NCBI GenBank assembly: GCA_010279815.1
Contig: QEOQ01000191.1
Coordinates: forward strand, 194,949 to 258,948
Origin: Brachionus plicatilis
Lineage: Eukaryota > Rotifera > Eurotatoria > Ploima > Brachionidae
DNA length: 64,000 nt
Direction: 5' to 3'
Both the position numbers and the translations under genes were made by a program. Below the pieces are notes generated by a model, which was not told the origin of the DNA, ran no database searches, and saw only the letters and a list, made by a program, of their open reading frames with translations. Positions 45,996-56,203 of the stretch are shown here, in pieces (the first letter of the stretch is position 1; each line of letters begins with the position of its first letter).

Positions 45996-48643
45996 ATTTT
46001 AATTTTTAAAAAATTGAATTTTTGATGAGTTGCTTGAAAAAAATGAACAAGACCATTAAAATCATTAAAAATATTTATACAACTTTGGCAAAAGTAATCA
46101 ACTGAATCAAAATCTGAAGTTGTAACACAATTCAATGGTATCGGGTACAACAAACTTCCTGATTATCGTAGGTTAGATAATCAGGACAAGAAAATAGAAA
46201 ACGAAAAAAATTTTAAGAGAAAAAGAGCAAGTGGGAGACCAGCAAAAATAGCTATTAAACTAATGATGTAAAAGCTGAGAACCCCTTTCATTGATAAATC
46301 GGGACGTTCGCATAAAACAATGACTTGTGAGTTTAATTGTTACTTAATCTTTGATAATTGTATTGATCCATACTTTAATTTTGACAATTTTGTTTACTAA
46401 AATGTAAAGTAATACACCAGAGTGTTTATAAAATAAGAAAATAAAAATTAATGGTTTGAATGGAATTTTGACCACGATGTTTCAGCGAACATACATTTTC
46501 CCAAGCGGTTTATCAGTCAATCAACATATCTACATTTGAAACTATAAAATCATTAATTGATTTTATTTATTTCCAAAATAGATAGATTTTGTTAAAATTA
46601 AAAAAAAAAGATTATTTAAAATTTTTTTTTTTCAATAAAATCAATTTAGTGACGTTTTTTATTCTACATTCATTTGTCTTTCATGTTAAGGGCTGTCATC
46701 GTTAAAACTTAGCAGCCTTAATTTTTTAATAGACAAAAACCTTAAGTTACTCTAAAATTAGAAATATTTCGATGATTGAAATAATTTTTTTGTCGAAAAA
46801 AAATGCTATTACGAACAATGTTTTTTTAAAGTAAAATTTTTTTTATTTACCAAGTTATAATGTATTTAAGTTTAAATTTTTAAAAGGTTTAATAGTTTAA
46901 AAATTGAAGCAAAAAAAAATTAAGTTAAAGTTTAAAGCTGAATTTAAAGAATCAAATTTGTCAAATAAATTTTAGATTATTAAATCAAATTATCTGTTTT
47001 GTGAAAAAAATGTAGGGATGTGTTTTTGGTTAAACTTGCATTTATAATCTTTGGGCTTATTTTAATTTTTATAAATGTTTAAAATATGAATTTTATTAAG
47101 TAACAGGACTAATGAGGTATTTAAACTCAGTTTTTCACCATTAATTTGGTCAACATAAAATTTATTTTTTTGGCTTTCATCAAATAGTTCCACCAAATAA
47201 CCAAATAACCTTGATTTAGTCACCTTAACACATTCTCTGATTTTTTTCGAAAATTTTACATATTTTCAATAAAAAATTTTAATTTTTAATTTCAATTCGT
47301 ATTGAAATTTTTTTTACTTAGAATTGAAATTTTAAAATTTTAAAATCTTAATTTAAATCAAACGAGTATTTTTTGACTTTATCATCTAATTTGGCTTATA
47401 AATTTCAAAAATCATTTATTGAGATTTTTAGCAAAAATTTTTCAGACAGAGACTAAAAATATTTCTAAAATAAAATTGATGATTTTTTCTAGGAATAAAA
47501 AAATTAACTCATCTCGTTAGCTTCACTAGTGAGACCTTGAGTATTGCTCCACAGGAAACCTGTCTTAAGCTAATTTGATTTATTTTTGCAAATTTCACTT
47601 CAAAATATTTTGACTTTAAAATTGAAAAATTTAAAAGTGAACAATTCTAAAAATTTCCAAAATTTTCTTTAAAAATGTCTAATAAATATCTAAAGAAGAT
47701 TTTTGATAAGCATTTTTTTAAATTACAACTTTTCCACCTTCAGTAACAAATGCTAATTCATTTAATCAAAAAATTTATTAGAAAAAATTATCGTCAATCA
47801 GGCTTTTAACGATCAATTTGTTTCATAAGAAAAAAACAAAATTGGATATTCACTTTGACTGATATCTCAGAAATTAAAATTTATTTTCAGTTTAATTTTT
47901 TTAATATTCAATTACGCCAAAGAAAATAATTAAACACTTTTTTTTTAATTATATTTATTAGATATGACTTAATAAAAAAAATTATAAAAGAGAGAGAGTC
48001 TTTAAAATTTTTTAAAGTATTTTTATTTTAGAAGATAAATAAGAAATCTCCTTGAGCGATAAACTTAAATTAAATCATTACAGCCTACTCGGAATTCCCA
48101 TTTTATAAATAAGATAATTTTCTAAGTGATCAATTTAAAATTTAAAAGATAAATCATTTTTTAATTGCGGGAAAAGTCACAGGTTCAATGAAAGAAAGAA
48201 CAGAAAAATGCATTTTAAGACCTTGAAGGCTCAGCTAATTGTTCTCTTGGGCCATATTCGGAAAATACGCAAATTGATTCAAATTAAATGCATTAAGAAA
48301 TATTTTTTTTATCTATTTTAAATTGATTAATTTTCATTCGGGAAAAAAAAACTGCAATTTATTTTGTGACAAGCAAAAATAAACTTGAAATTGAAGAGAC
48401 ACATTTTTGGAAAGATTAATGATAAGAAAATCTCGAATCACCAAGAAAACATTAATTAATTAACCAACTAATATATAGGTATAGTGCAATAGAAAGCTAT
48501 TTTTTCATTTTATTTGAAAAAGAAAAAAAATTTTAATGGCATCTGATAAGAAAGTTTAACTTGCCATTTAGTTAATGGGACTGAAATTTTTTTTAGAATT
48601 TTGTTTAATAATTTTAGATTTTGAGTTTTTAAAATAGCCAACA
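45996..48643. other. AT-rich intergenic region upstream of the peptide gene
   Basis: No gene can be supported. A short open stretch near 46093-46270 (GYNKLPDYRRLDN, KRKRASGRPAKIAIKLMM) is coding-like but without family or borders. The rest is poly-A/T rich. Confidence 0.35.
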
Positions 48644-48785
48644 ATGAAATATCTCCGATTTATTCTAGCTTCAATATGTTTAGTTGCAGTATGTTCCAGT
48701 TTAGTACATTCCTCAGAGCACAAATCCAACAATCCAGTCGAAGAGCACAAAAGAAGATATGATACCAGATTTGGCCTGAGTGATG
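48644..48785 (+). CDS. Peptide precursor exon 1
   Basis: Signal peptide plus the start of the propeptide, ending DTRFGLSD. Donor GTCAGATTTA is weak, but splicing there removes an out-of-context KNKKIFKPS tail and keeps the frame. The Asp codon is split G/AT. Confidence 0.65.
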
Positions 48786-49077
48786 GTCAGATTTATGAAA
48801 AAAATAAAAAAATATTTAAACCTTCTTTTGTTTATTTTTAGATAGCTTTGAAGACTTTGGCGAAGATGAGTTTGAAGAGGACTCGACAGAGTACATGCCG
48901 TTGGGACCCCCTGGCATCAATGCGTATTTATTCGGAAGGAGTATAAGAAAAGGTGGCTTCAATGCTTGGGCCGGTCGTCGAGATACGGACCGGCACCATG
49001 ATGATCTCAAACATGCAAAGCGATCCAAAAAATTGAGAATGAGACAAAGAAGAAGACCGTGGGGTGGTCAGGCTTAA
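48644..49077 (+). CDS. Secreted neuropeptide-type precursor with an FNAWA-amide cassette
   Basis: Two exons (48644-48785 and 48842-49077), a 56-bp GT-AG intron and 125 codons. Residues 1-24 form a signal peptide (MKYLRFILASICLVAVCSS). An acidic spacer follows (DSFEDFGEDEFEED), then IRK-GGFNAWA-GRR, a classic prohormone-convertase and amidation cassette that would yield GGFNAWA-amide. FxxW[G/A/S]-amide is the kinin (leucokinin/lymnokinin) signature, which act through G-protein-coupled receptors on muscle and fluid transport. An upstream INAYLF-GR could give a second amidated peptide. The C-terminus is very basic (KHAKRSKKLRMRQRRR). Family membership is inference: only one FxxW copy is present and no homologue search was possible. 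Another short-peptide family, or a cationic secreted protein, remains possible. Confidence 0.7.
48842..49077 (+). CDS. Peptide precursor exon 2
   Basis: Follows the strong acceptor TTTGTTTATTTTTAG. Encodes DSFEDFGEDEFEED, the peptide cassette and the basic tail ending RRPWGGQA and TAA. Confidence 0.7.
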
Positions 49078-49206
49078 CTTTTTGATGTGACCTAAGTGTG
49101 TTGAATGGAATAGTTTTTTTTTTTACAGATAAAAATAATTATATCCTTAATTATTTCATTTTTAATTGTTGTTATCTATTTCTTCTGATTGTATTCTATT
49201 TTTTTG

Positions 49207-49212
49207 AATAAA
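49207..49212 (+). promoter_or_regulatory. Polyadenylation signal AATAAA
   Basis: AATAAA 130 bases after the peptide-precursor stop and only about 20 bases before the 3' end of the tRNA on the other strand. Confidence 0.55.
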
Positions 49213-49224
49213 ATTTCAAAAGAG

Positions 49225-49230
49225 AAAAAA
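49225..49230 (-). terminator. RNA polymerase III terminator
   Basis: On the minus strand a run of six T follows the 3' end of tRNA-Ser after two bases, the usual pol III stop. Confidence 0.75.
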
Positions 49231-49232
49231 TT

Positions 49233-49314
49233 CGACGAGGAAGGGATTCGAACCCTCGCGTGCAAAACACAATGGATTAGCAGTCCATCGCCTTAACCAC
49301 TCGGCCACCTCGTC
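49233..49314 (-). tRNA. tRNA-Ser(GCT)
   Basis: 82 nt, no intron. The acceptor stem GACGAGG pairs with CCTCGTC, followed by discriminator G, as expected for serine. The anticodon arm is ATGGA-CTGCTAA-TCCAT, giving anticodon GCT, which reads AGC/AGT codons. A long variable arm (TGTGTTTTGCACGC) marks a class II tRNA. The internal promoter boxes are intact: A box TGGCCGAGTGG and B box GGTTCGAATCC. CCA is not encoded, as in eukaryotic nuclear genes. Confidence 0.97.
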
Positions 49315-50090
49315 TCAAAATAACTCTAAAAAATTAAAAATAATCATTCAAACAATTTAACCAATTAAGGCTAATTGAGGCTAAGTTCTTTACTTTTTAA
49401 TAAATATAAATTATAAATAAATTTTTGTCAGTTTAAAAATAATTAATTTTTGTAGAATTTACTTAAAATTTTAATAATTTCAAATTTTTAATTATTAATT
49501 ACATTTTATATTTTCTTTAATAAAATAACTGATTTAGCGCTTTCAAAAATTAAAAAAAGAATTTCAATTTTTACAAAAAAATTTTAGTATTATTAATTTT
49601 AAGAAGGTTTCAATTCGATTCCTTGACTTAAAAAATAAATGAAAATTTTATGTTTGCCATTAGAGATGTTGGTAATCATGGTCATATGAACAAAATAATT
49701 AAAATTTAAATAATAATGACTAAATAAGCGTTTATCTTTTTTTTAATTTTCAATATTTTTAATTAAAAAAGGTTTAATTTATTTTTGTTTGAATTACAAA
49801 ATGTATCCAATGTTGAAATAACATTGAAAAAAAACGATGTTTCAAATAATTTTTTCAATTTCAAATAAAAAAATAAATTTAAGTTGATATTGCAAGCATG
49901 AAAAACTTGTTTTTTTTCTAGAAATTTCGACTTTGGGTTGGTGATAAGATGATCCTTAAGATAATATTTGTAAGGTTCGCGCGGAGCAAAACTACAGCAC
50001 TATCTGAATTTCGGCAAACCGACTTTAAAATATTAATCTGCATACTTGAAAACCTAAAAATAATGATTTTTTAGGTATTGTCAAAAAAAA
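49315..50090. other. AT-rich intergenic stretch
   Basis: No gene. The segment 49772-49890 repeats the sequence at 24834-24950. Confidence 0.4.
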
Positions 50091-50135
50091 AATTGTGATC
50101 CCACCCCCCTCAAAGATAACAAAAAAAACAAAAGT

Positions 50136-50359
50136 TAGTTACCATTCCATTCCATTCCAACCGTTCCATTCCATTCCATTCAAACCGTTCCATTCATTCC
50201 AACCGTTCCAACCGTTCCATTCCAACTTTTCCATCCGTTCCATTCCATTCCATCCGTTCCATTTCTTTCCATTCCGACCGTTCCATCCATTCCATTTCAT
50301 TTTAGCAAGAACCACTGTATCATTATCATATAAATAATATTTTTATATCTATTAATCAA
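50136..50359 (+). repeat. ATTCC-type satellite tract plus unique flank, left inverted copy
   Basis: About 160 bases are built from TTCCATTCC and CAACCGTTCC units and end in TTAGCAAGAACCACTG and an AT-rich flank up to 50359. From the flank inward about 110 bases are an essentially exact reverse complement of 55623-55735, including the non-repetitive part. The apparent frame through it is a Phe/His/Pro repeat artefact. Confidence 0.8.
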
Positions 50360-50801
50360 GGTAATTAGTGTCAAGCCAAAGCTAAGCGTCATCTAACATG
50401 TGTGGTCTCGAGTTGTTAGCTAAGCACGGTGACCTTGCTTGTGGTGTGTTTGTTCTTCCCTTTGACGATGCTTCATCTAAACTTTCAAAAGCTTGTTCCG
50501 CTAGAGCCGAGTTTTTCCCTGTACTTTTTCCGTAATGAGTGAGTGCGGTTTCATCTGAGGGATTTGAAGTCTTATCTGTGACAGAGTTGCATTCTTTTTT
50601 ATTAATAGCGTGTTTTATTTTTCTATGTTTTAAGTGAAGGTTTTATTTGCATTTTATTTGCATTCTATTTTATTAATAGCGTGTTTTTTAAAAAAAAAAA
50701 AAAAAGATTTCGTCTTTAATTAATTGGATTTTCATTAATTAATAAGATTTCCTGTTCTCTTATTTTTAAGAAAATTACGCCTCAAACAACCAAAAAGGAA
50801 A

Positions 50802-51434
50802 ATGGACGCTGTTCTTGTACCACTGGAAGTAAGAATCGACCAAGTTCGTGACGACTACAAGCAAAAGAACACCATCAAGGAGTGTATTTTAACCAATGGT
50901 GGTCGCGAGCGAGGGGGACTCGCTAGGTTCCGTACTGTGGAACACCGGAAAAAACTCTTGATTTTCGTGTCCATGAAACGAATTTACGAAAACAAGTGGC
51001 TTTTCGACATGCTCCGGGCCACACCAATCGAGGGGAGAATCCTCACCCTCTGGGCCGAGGAAGAGGTCGAGGTTTTACGACCCAGGGAGCACGTTACGCC
51101 ACCTAAGGAGCCACCAGTGAAGACGCACACCACCAACAACGTACCTCTACAACCCTAAACACCACCCGCCGTCTCGGCCCAGAATGACAATGTCATTCAC
51201 CACCAAAACCCCCATCCCGAACCACCAGTAATAAACATCTACCCGAAAGTGGTGGTGAAAGTGGACACTGAGTCTCTGATATCCAGACTTGGACTAGGCA
51301 GAGCCCGACTGTATCTACCCGTCTCCGCCATTACATTGCCAACTCCAAGGGCATGTCCCACTCGCCCTCCCCAGAAATCGGCTCTACAAACAGACAGTGA
51401 GGAGGATGACCGCACATTTGCCGACGTCAAATAA
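50802..51434 (+). pseudogene. Retroelement-like ORF with one in-frame stop
   Basis: A 210-codon frame starting MDAVLVPLEVRIDQVRDDYK is interrupted by a single TAA at 51156-51158 and continues in the same frame to VKVDTESLISRLGLGRARLY and EEDDRTFADVK before the final stop. Base composition is far more GC-rich than its surroundings. It has no family I recognise. It ends about 95 bases before a purine-rich tract (GAGGGGGGAGCAA) and TGTAACACCCC, which look like the polypurine tract and LTR start of a Ty3-like retroelement. A gag-like role is therefore possible, but unproven. Confidence 0.45.
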
Positions 51435-51533
51435 ATTTTTTTTCCATTAATTCTTGTGGTTTTCGAGATCATCTATTTTTTTGTTATTATTTTTTGTTAT
51501 TATTTACTATTTTTATTTTTGTTTTGTTTTGTT

Positions 51534-51710
51534 GAGGGGGGAGCAATGTAACACCCCACTCACCCCGGTCCCCGCCTCGACATGTTTAAATATGTTATTT
51601 CTTTCTTTATTATTATGATTAGTTTTTAGTTTTTAGTTTTTTGGTTTAAAATAAAAGAATTACAGAACTTTGTTCTTTTTTGTTTTATTTAATAGCTCAC
51701 GCAATTAAAA
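51534..51710 (+). mobile_element. Possible polypurine tract and LTR start
   Basis: GAGGGGGGAGCAA is followed at 51547 by TGTAACACCCCACTCACCCC, with AATAAA-type signals (AAATAAAAG) near 51650. This order matches a polypurine tract and 3' LTR. The putative LTR is cut by the Tc1-like element at 51713, and no second LTR copy is seen in the window. Confidence 0.35.
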
Positions 51711-51939
51711 TATTCATGTTTTTTTTAATTTTGAATTTTTAAATTTATTTTAATTTTTTCTTTTTTTTAACTATAAAGATTTTAACTTATTTTTAGATAT
51801 AATTAATCACTTTCAAATAAGTGTTGACGTTACAACAAGCAAACCGAGTATAACTTTTTTTAATAGAGAAGGAAGTTCAAAAGTATTTAAATTATTTTTA
51901 ATGTATATTTTATTTGTTAATTTTTAATCTTCACAGCTA

Positions 51940-52390
51940 ATCTCTTATTGGGGCTGGCGTTGGGTCCTCTTCCGGCCGTTTGCTAATTGCCGTACTGGGA
52001 CCAGGGCGCTTGGCCTTGGCCGCCCATGAACCTACTGTCTTTGGCTAGATTAAAATTTGTCGGATTAGGGTTGTTGGACAGCGCTGCTTGGCCGCTGCTC
52101 CGTCGCTGATTCTGCACTATGCTGTGCATGTCCTGCATTTGTTTGATGGGGTGCATTCGCATTAGCTAACTGCCGTAGTACTTTTTCTGAGCTAAGTAGT
52201 TCATTTGATGCTGCTGCTGGTGTTATAGTTGATGCGGGACATGAATTGCGCGTTCTGGTTCATTTGATTCACCGAAAAGTACGTGCCTGGCGCGTACGGC
52301 TGACTAGATTGGTACACTTGAGAGGTGATTTGGTGGTTGGGCGCTGAGGTCGCTGTGCATGATAATTGGATGAGCAAGGTGTCTGATTCG
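51940..52390 (-). pseudogene. GC-rich Gln/Asn/Met-rich gene fragment inside the Tc1-like element
   Basis: On the minus strand two overlapping frames give a continuous low-complexity protein: SQVYQSSQPYAPGTYFSVNQ, MNQNAQFMSRINYNTSSS, then after a frame change MNYLAQKKYYGS, RMHPIKQMQDMHSIVQNQRR and FMGGQGQAPWSQYGN. Two TAG codons sit where CAG (Gln) would fit. Codon use resembles host genes, not transposon DNA. This looks like a piece of a host regulatory protein captured by the transposon and now decaying. The parent gene is not identified. Confidence 0.5.
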
Positions 52391-52573
52391 TATCGAATAG
52401 ACTCTAATACTCCATTGTCTATTTTTAACCTTTATTTAAAGACTTATTGTTATTGTTTTTAGTTTTTAGTTTTTATTTTGATATTAAAAATTAAAACTTT
52501 TTTTTTCATAAAAAAAATTTCATACTTTCATAAAAAAATAAAAAAATAATATTTCATAAAAATTCTTTATACG

Positions 52574-53852
52574 CTATTGTTTTCCTCTCCATCGTTTCTT
52601 TCTTCTCATCTGGAGAATTGAATTCCAGTATTCTTTCCAATCATCAATTCCTAATCTTAAAGAATCTGTCTCAAATCTAACTTTAAATAGATTTTTAATT
52701 TTGTTCAATTTAATTCAAAAAAATTTACTTTTCAATACCGCTACTTTTGCTGCATTTTTTTCTCTCAATGTTTGCATACTCCTGTCATTATGCTCTGCAC
52801 CAAACAATTTGTTTATTTCCTCGTTATAAATTTTATTTAGCTTCTCACTGATCTAAAAAAAAATTAAAGTCTAAATTTTTTTAATTATTTTTTTACTTCA
52901 GCTTGTTCTTGCGTTTTACTATCAGAACTTGTTTTCCTTATTGGTGTCATTTTTCATTCTCTTCTGTCTCTTCTTCATCATTTTCTGACTCATCTTCACT
53001 TACATATTCATTTGATTGATTGCTAGTCAATGGTCTATCATAATTGTTCAGTCTTCCCACTTTTGATTTTTTTTCATTTAATTATTTTAATCCCTAAAAT
53101 AATTATTTATTTAAATTTAGATTTAAATATAAAAAAAAATATACTTCACATATTTTTGGTAAATACTCTTCTAATGGTGAGATTTTTTTGTTTAAAATAA
53201 CTATGTTATCTTCTATTTTTGTCAGTCTATTAGTAAGCTACGAAAATATAAAGATTAAAATACTAATAGCAAAGAAATATTACTTTAGAGAATTCGTTGT
53301 GAAAATTTTTAGTGAATGTCGAGACTGTTTTTTCTATATTCTCACTATATTTTCCTGTTTGCCATAAAACATTTTCTTTGATACTCAATAAATCAAATGA
53401 TTTCGACAACGGAATCTTTGTTTGTTCATCAATTCTTTTATTCGGATAAATCGAACTTTGGGTCATTTTCATCGGAAGTTGAGCTTGTTTGAATAATTTG
53501 GTCAAGCCTTGGTTCATCAACTTCTTTGAAAATTTCACCTGGCCTTTCATTGAACATATCCAGGGATTTTAGTTCGCAAATTAATTTGTGATTGGTACGA
53601 CCTATTTTTATTTTGCACTTTAGGCACTCCCCAATTTCATACTTAATATTTTTTTTTTTTATTTTTTTTTAAAAAATCAATTTTTTTTTTACCTCTTTCA
53701 AATCTTTTAATTCAATGATATCCTCAGTCGGTACAAATCTTAGGGATCCTTACACTTTTATGACTGGAGAATCATTTGTTTCGGTCTGAGCTTTCATTAC
53801 AAAAACTTGAGGACAATTTTTTTTTGAAATTGCTTCGGGAAAATTTTTATAT
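52574..53852 (-). pseudogene. Accessory gene of the Tc1-like element (several exons)
   Basis: Minus-strand exons read YKNFPEAISKKNCPQVFVMK ... GSLRFVPTEDIIELKDLKE, then YEIGECLKCKIKIGRTNHKL ... RPGEIFKEVDEPRLDQIIQT, later EKLNKIYNEEINKLFGAEHN and finally FETDSLRLGIDDWKEYWNSI and RKKRWRGKQ with a stop at 52574. At least one in-frame stop (after PVIKV) is present. Gene order is divergent from the transposase. Layout and length resemble the accessory gene of the EnSpm-like element at 59203-60801. Function unknown; a DNA-binding helper is possible. Confidence 0.45.
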
Positions 53853-53890
53853 CTAAATGTTTTAACTTAGATTTTATATATTTTATTTTA

Positions 53891-55083
53891 AGGAAATGGA
53901 TTAAAAATAGCGTATCAAGAAAGAAATCAACAAAGAAATATATAGAATGGTTCGACTTGACATAACACCATTTACAATCAGGGACACTTTACTTGATATA
54001 TTTGATTCTTTTGTTCTCAGTCTAAATGTAAATTTGAAATAACCTAACTTAATAAACATTATAATTTTTTTAAGGTTATTAGAATTAGAATATTTCGTCT
54101 AAGGAAGAAATTAAATACCTCAGGAGTTATTTTTTTCTAATCAATGAGAAAAAATCCAAAAAAATAACTCCATTTATTAAAAAGTTTATAAATGACTCTC
54201 TTCAAGGACTGATAACTGCAAGAGATTTATCCGATAAATTAATAACACTTTCGGAGTAAGAATATCTGCGTCTAGAGTCAGTTTTTATCGAAAAAGTTTG
54301 TTTCAGGATAAAATTTAAGAAATAAAAAATTATTTATTTTAGAGAAATGAACTACTTTTGGAGGAGACTTAGATTAAAGCGTGAATTAAATGAAGTTCAA
54401 AAAAGAGAAAGATTTGAATTTGCAAATCTCCACTTAAATGAATCATTTGAAAATTATATATTTTTTGATGAAACAATGATTTGATTGAATGCTTTTGCTC
54501 TTTATCATATGAGACCAAAAGCAGCAAGATTCAAATGTATCGGAATAAGAAAAAAAAGCCCTATAGAATTGAATATTTGGGCTGGAATTGGTACTAAAGA
54601 AGCAACAAAATTTGTGGTAAGCTTTTGCATTATAACAAAATAAATAAATTTTAAATAAACTTTATTAAAGCTTTTCCAGTCAAATTTAAACCGTTTTGGT
54701 TATAAATTTATATTAGATAAGCAACTTTTTCCTTTTTTGGTAGAAAAATTTAATTGTCAATGTGTTTTGATTCAAGATAATGATTCGAAGCATGATTCAA
54801 GATTGTGTGTCAATTACCAAACTGAAAAGAACATTAATTGGGTAAAAAATTTTTAAGAATAATATTGTTCTATAAAAATAAAATAGTTTAAAGACTCCTG
54901 CAAAATCTCCAGATATAAATGTGATTGAACTTTTATGGCATGATCTGAAAGATTATGAAAGAAAGAATCAATGCCGAAACCTACAACAATTATACACAAT
55001 AATAAGAGAGTTTTTACAGTAGTTATCACCCTAAAACTGCAAAATTATATCAATCAATTAAAATATATTCTAAGAATAATAAA
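53891..55083 (+). pseudogene. Tc1/mariner-type D-D-E transposase, decayed
   Basis: Pieces in order: a helix-turn-helix-like N-terminus (INKEIYRMVRLDITPFTIRD), REMNYFWRRLRLKRELNEVQ, then YIFFDETMI with the first catalytic Asp. The second Asp is in VLIQDNDSKHDSRL and the catalytic Glu in KSPDINVIELLWHDLKDY. A TGA at 54482-54484 directly follows FFDETMI, where Trp would fit. Two or three GT-AG gaps split the domain (for instance after NIW...KFV at about 54615 and after NINW near 54840), so the ancestral gene may have had introns. It catalysed cut-and-paste transposition; this copy is inactive. Confidence 0.75.
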
Positions 55084-55622
55084 AGAACGAAAAGAAGAAT
55101 GAACTGATCATTAAAAAAATTTCAACTATTAAACAAATATTTGACAATTGAATATTTTTTTTGTTATTTCTTCATTTAAATTAATCATCTAGTTATTTTT
55201 TTGTAATTAAGATAGAAAAAAAGTCAATAAATAAATTTAATTTTATATCAGTGAAATTAATATCTCTTAAAGATTTATTTATAAAAAATTAAAAATTAAA
55301 AGATAAAATATGCATTAAATATAATTTAAATACTTTTGAACTTCCTTCTCGATTAAAAACAGTTATGTTCGGTCTGCTTGTTGTAATGTCAACACATATT
55401 TGAAAGTGATTAATTGTATCTAAAAATAAGTTAAAATCTTTATAATAAAAGAAAAATTAAAATAAATTTGAAAATTCAAAATTAAAAAAAACATGAATAT
55501 ATTTAAAAGCCAAATACTGTGCTTCATACATTAATTCGCATAAAAATAATTCATATTTTAGAAAACTACGTTAATTTAAAAAAATTAAAATATATTTAAC
55601 AAAAAATTATAAAAAATAACTA

Positions 55623-55862
55623 TTGATTAATAGATATAAAAATATTATTTATATGATAATGATACAGTGGTTCTTGCTAAAATGAAATGGAATGGATGGA
55701 ACGGTCGGAATGGAAAGAAATGGAACGGATGGAATGGAATGGAACGGATAGAATGGAATGGAATTGAATGGAAATGGAACGGAACGGGAATGGTTTTTAA
55801 TGGAATGCGTCTCCATTCCATTCCTTTTCGGGAAAGGACAATTAAATTTACAAAGAACCACT
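55623..55862. repeat. Right inverted copy of the satellite region; embedded CAGTGGTTCTT MITE
   Basis: 55623-55735 is the inverted copy of 50245-50359. Within it, CAGTGGTTCTTGCTAAAATG at 55664 and (reverse) AGTGGTTCTTTGTAAATTTA at about 55862 bracket GGAATGGAATGGAACGG repeats, as if a hAT-type MITE of about 200 bp had the satellite as its interior. The left copy lacks the second terminus. Confidence 0.6.
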
Positions 55863-56203
55863 TTATTAGTTTATTTAATCTAAAAATTGATCACTTATTT
55901 TGACATTATTTCATCTATTTAGAAAAAAAGTTAATTTGATATCTAGAAAAATAATAATTCAATGAACAAAATTTATACAAAAACTAACATAATATTATTG
56001 AAAATGGATCAACAGCAACAAGAGTTACCTTTCGAAGAAGATAAAGAGGATCCTTTGATTTCAACTCCGACAAGGCTGAAAAAAATAAAGAAAATTTCTT
56101 AAATCGCAAACGATCTTAAAGAGAAGATTACAATTAAGATGATATACCACCAAGAAGTAGGCAAATGCTAACCGAGAATTTTGATCCAATTTAGCTGAGA
56201 AGT

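Larger units (their letters stand above)
51713..55497. mobile_element. Tc1/mariner-superfamily element with about 215-bp TIRs
   Basis: TTCATGTTTTTTTTAATTTT at the left is inverted at the right end (55497), and the two arms match over about 215 bp, including TGTTGACGTTACAACAAGCA and GAAGGAAGTTCAAAAGTATT. TA lies directly outside each end (51711-51712, 55498-55499), as expected for this superfamily. Inside are a decayed D-D-E transposase on the plus strand, an accessory gene on the minus strand and a GC-rich gene fragment next to the left arm. 3785 bp is long for a Tc1-like element because of this cargo. Confidence 0.8.

Noticed and set aside
50095..50337. 80-codon frame of FHSIPF-type repeats
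   Set aside because: Translation of an ATTCC-type satellite, not a protein gene.
55667..55903. 78-codon frame of WNGMER-type repeats
   Set aside because: Translation of the inverted satellite copy.
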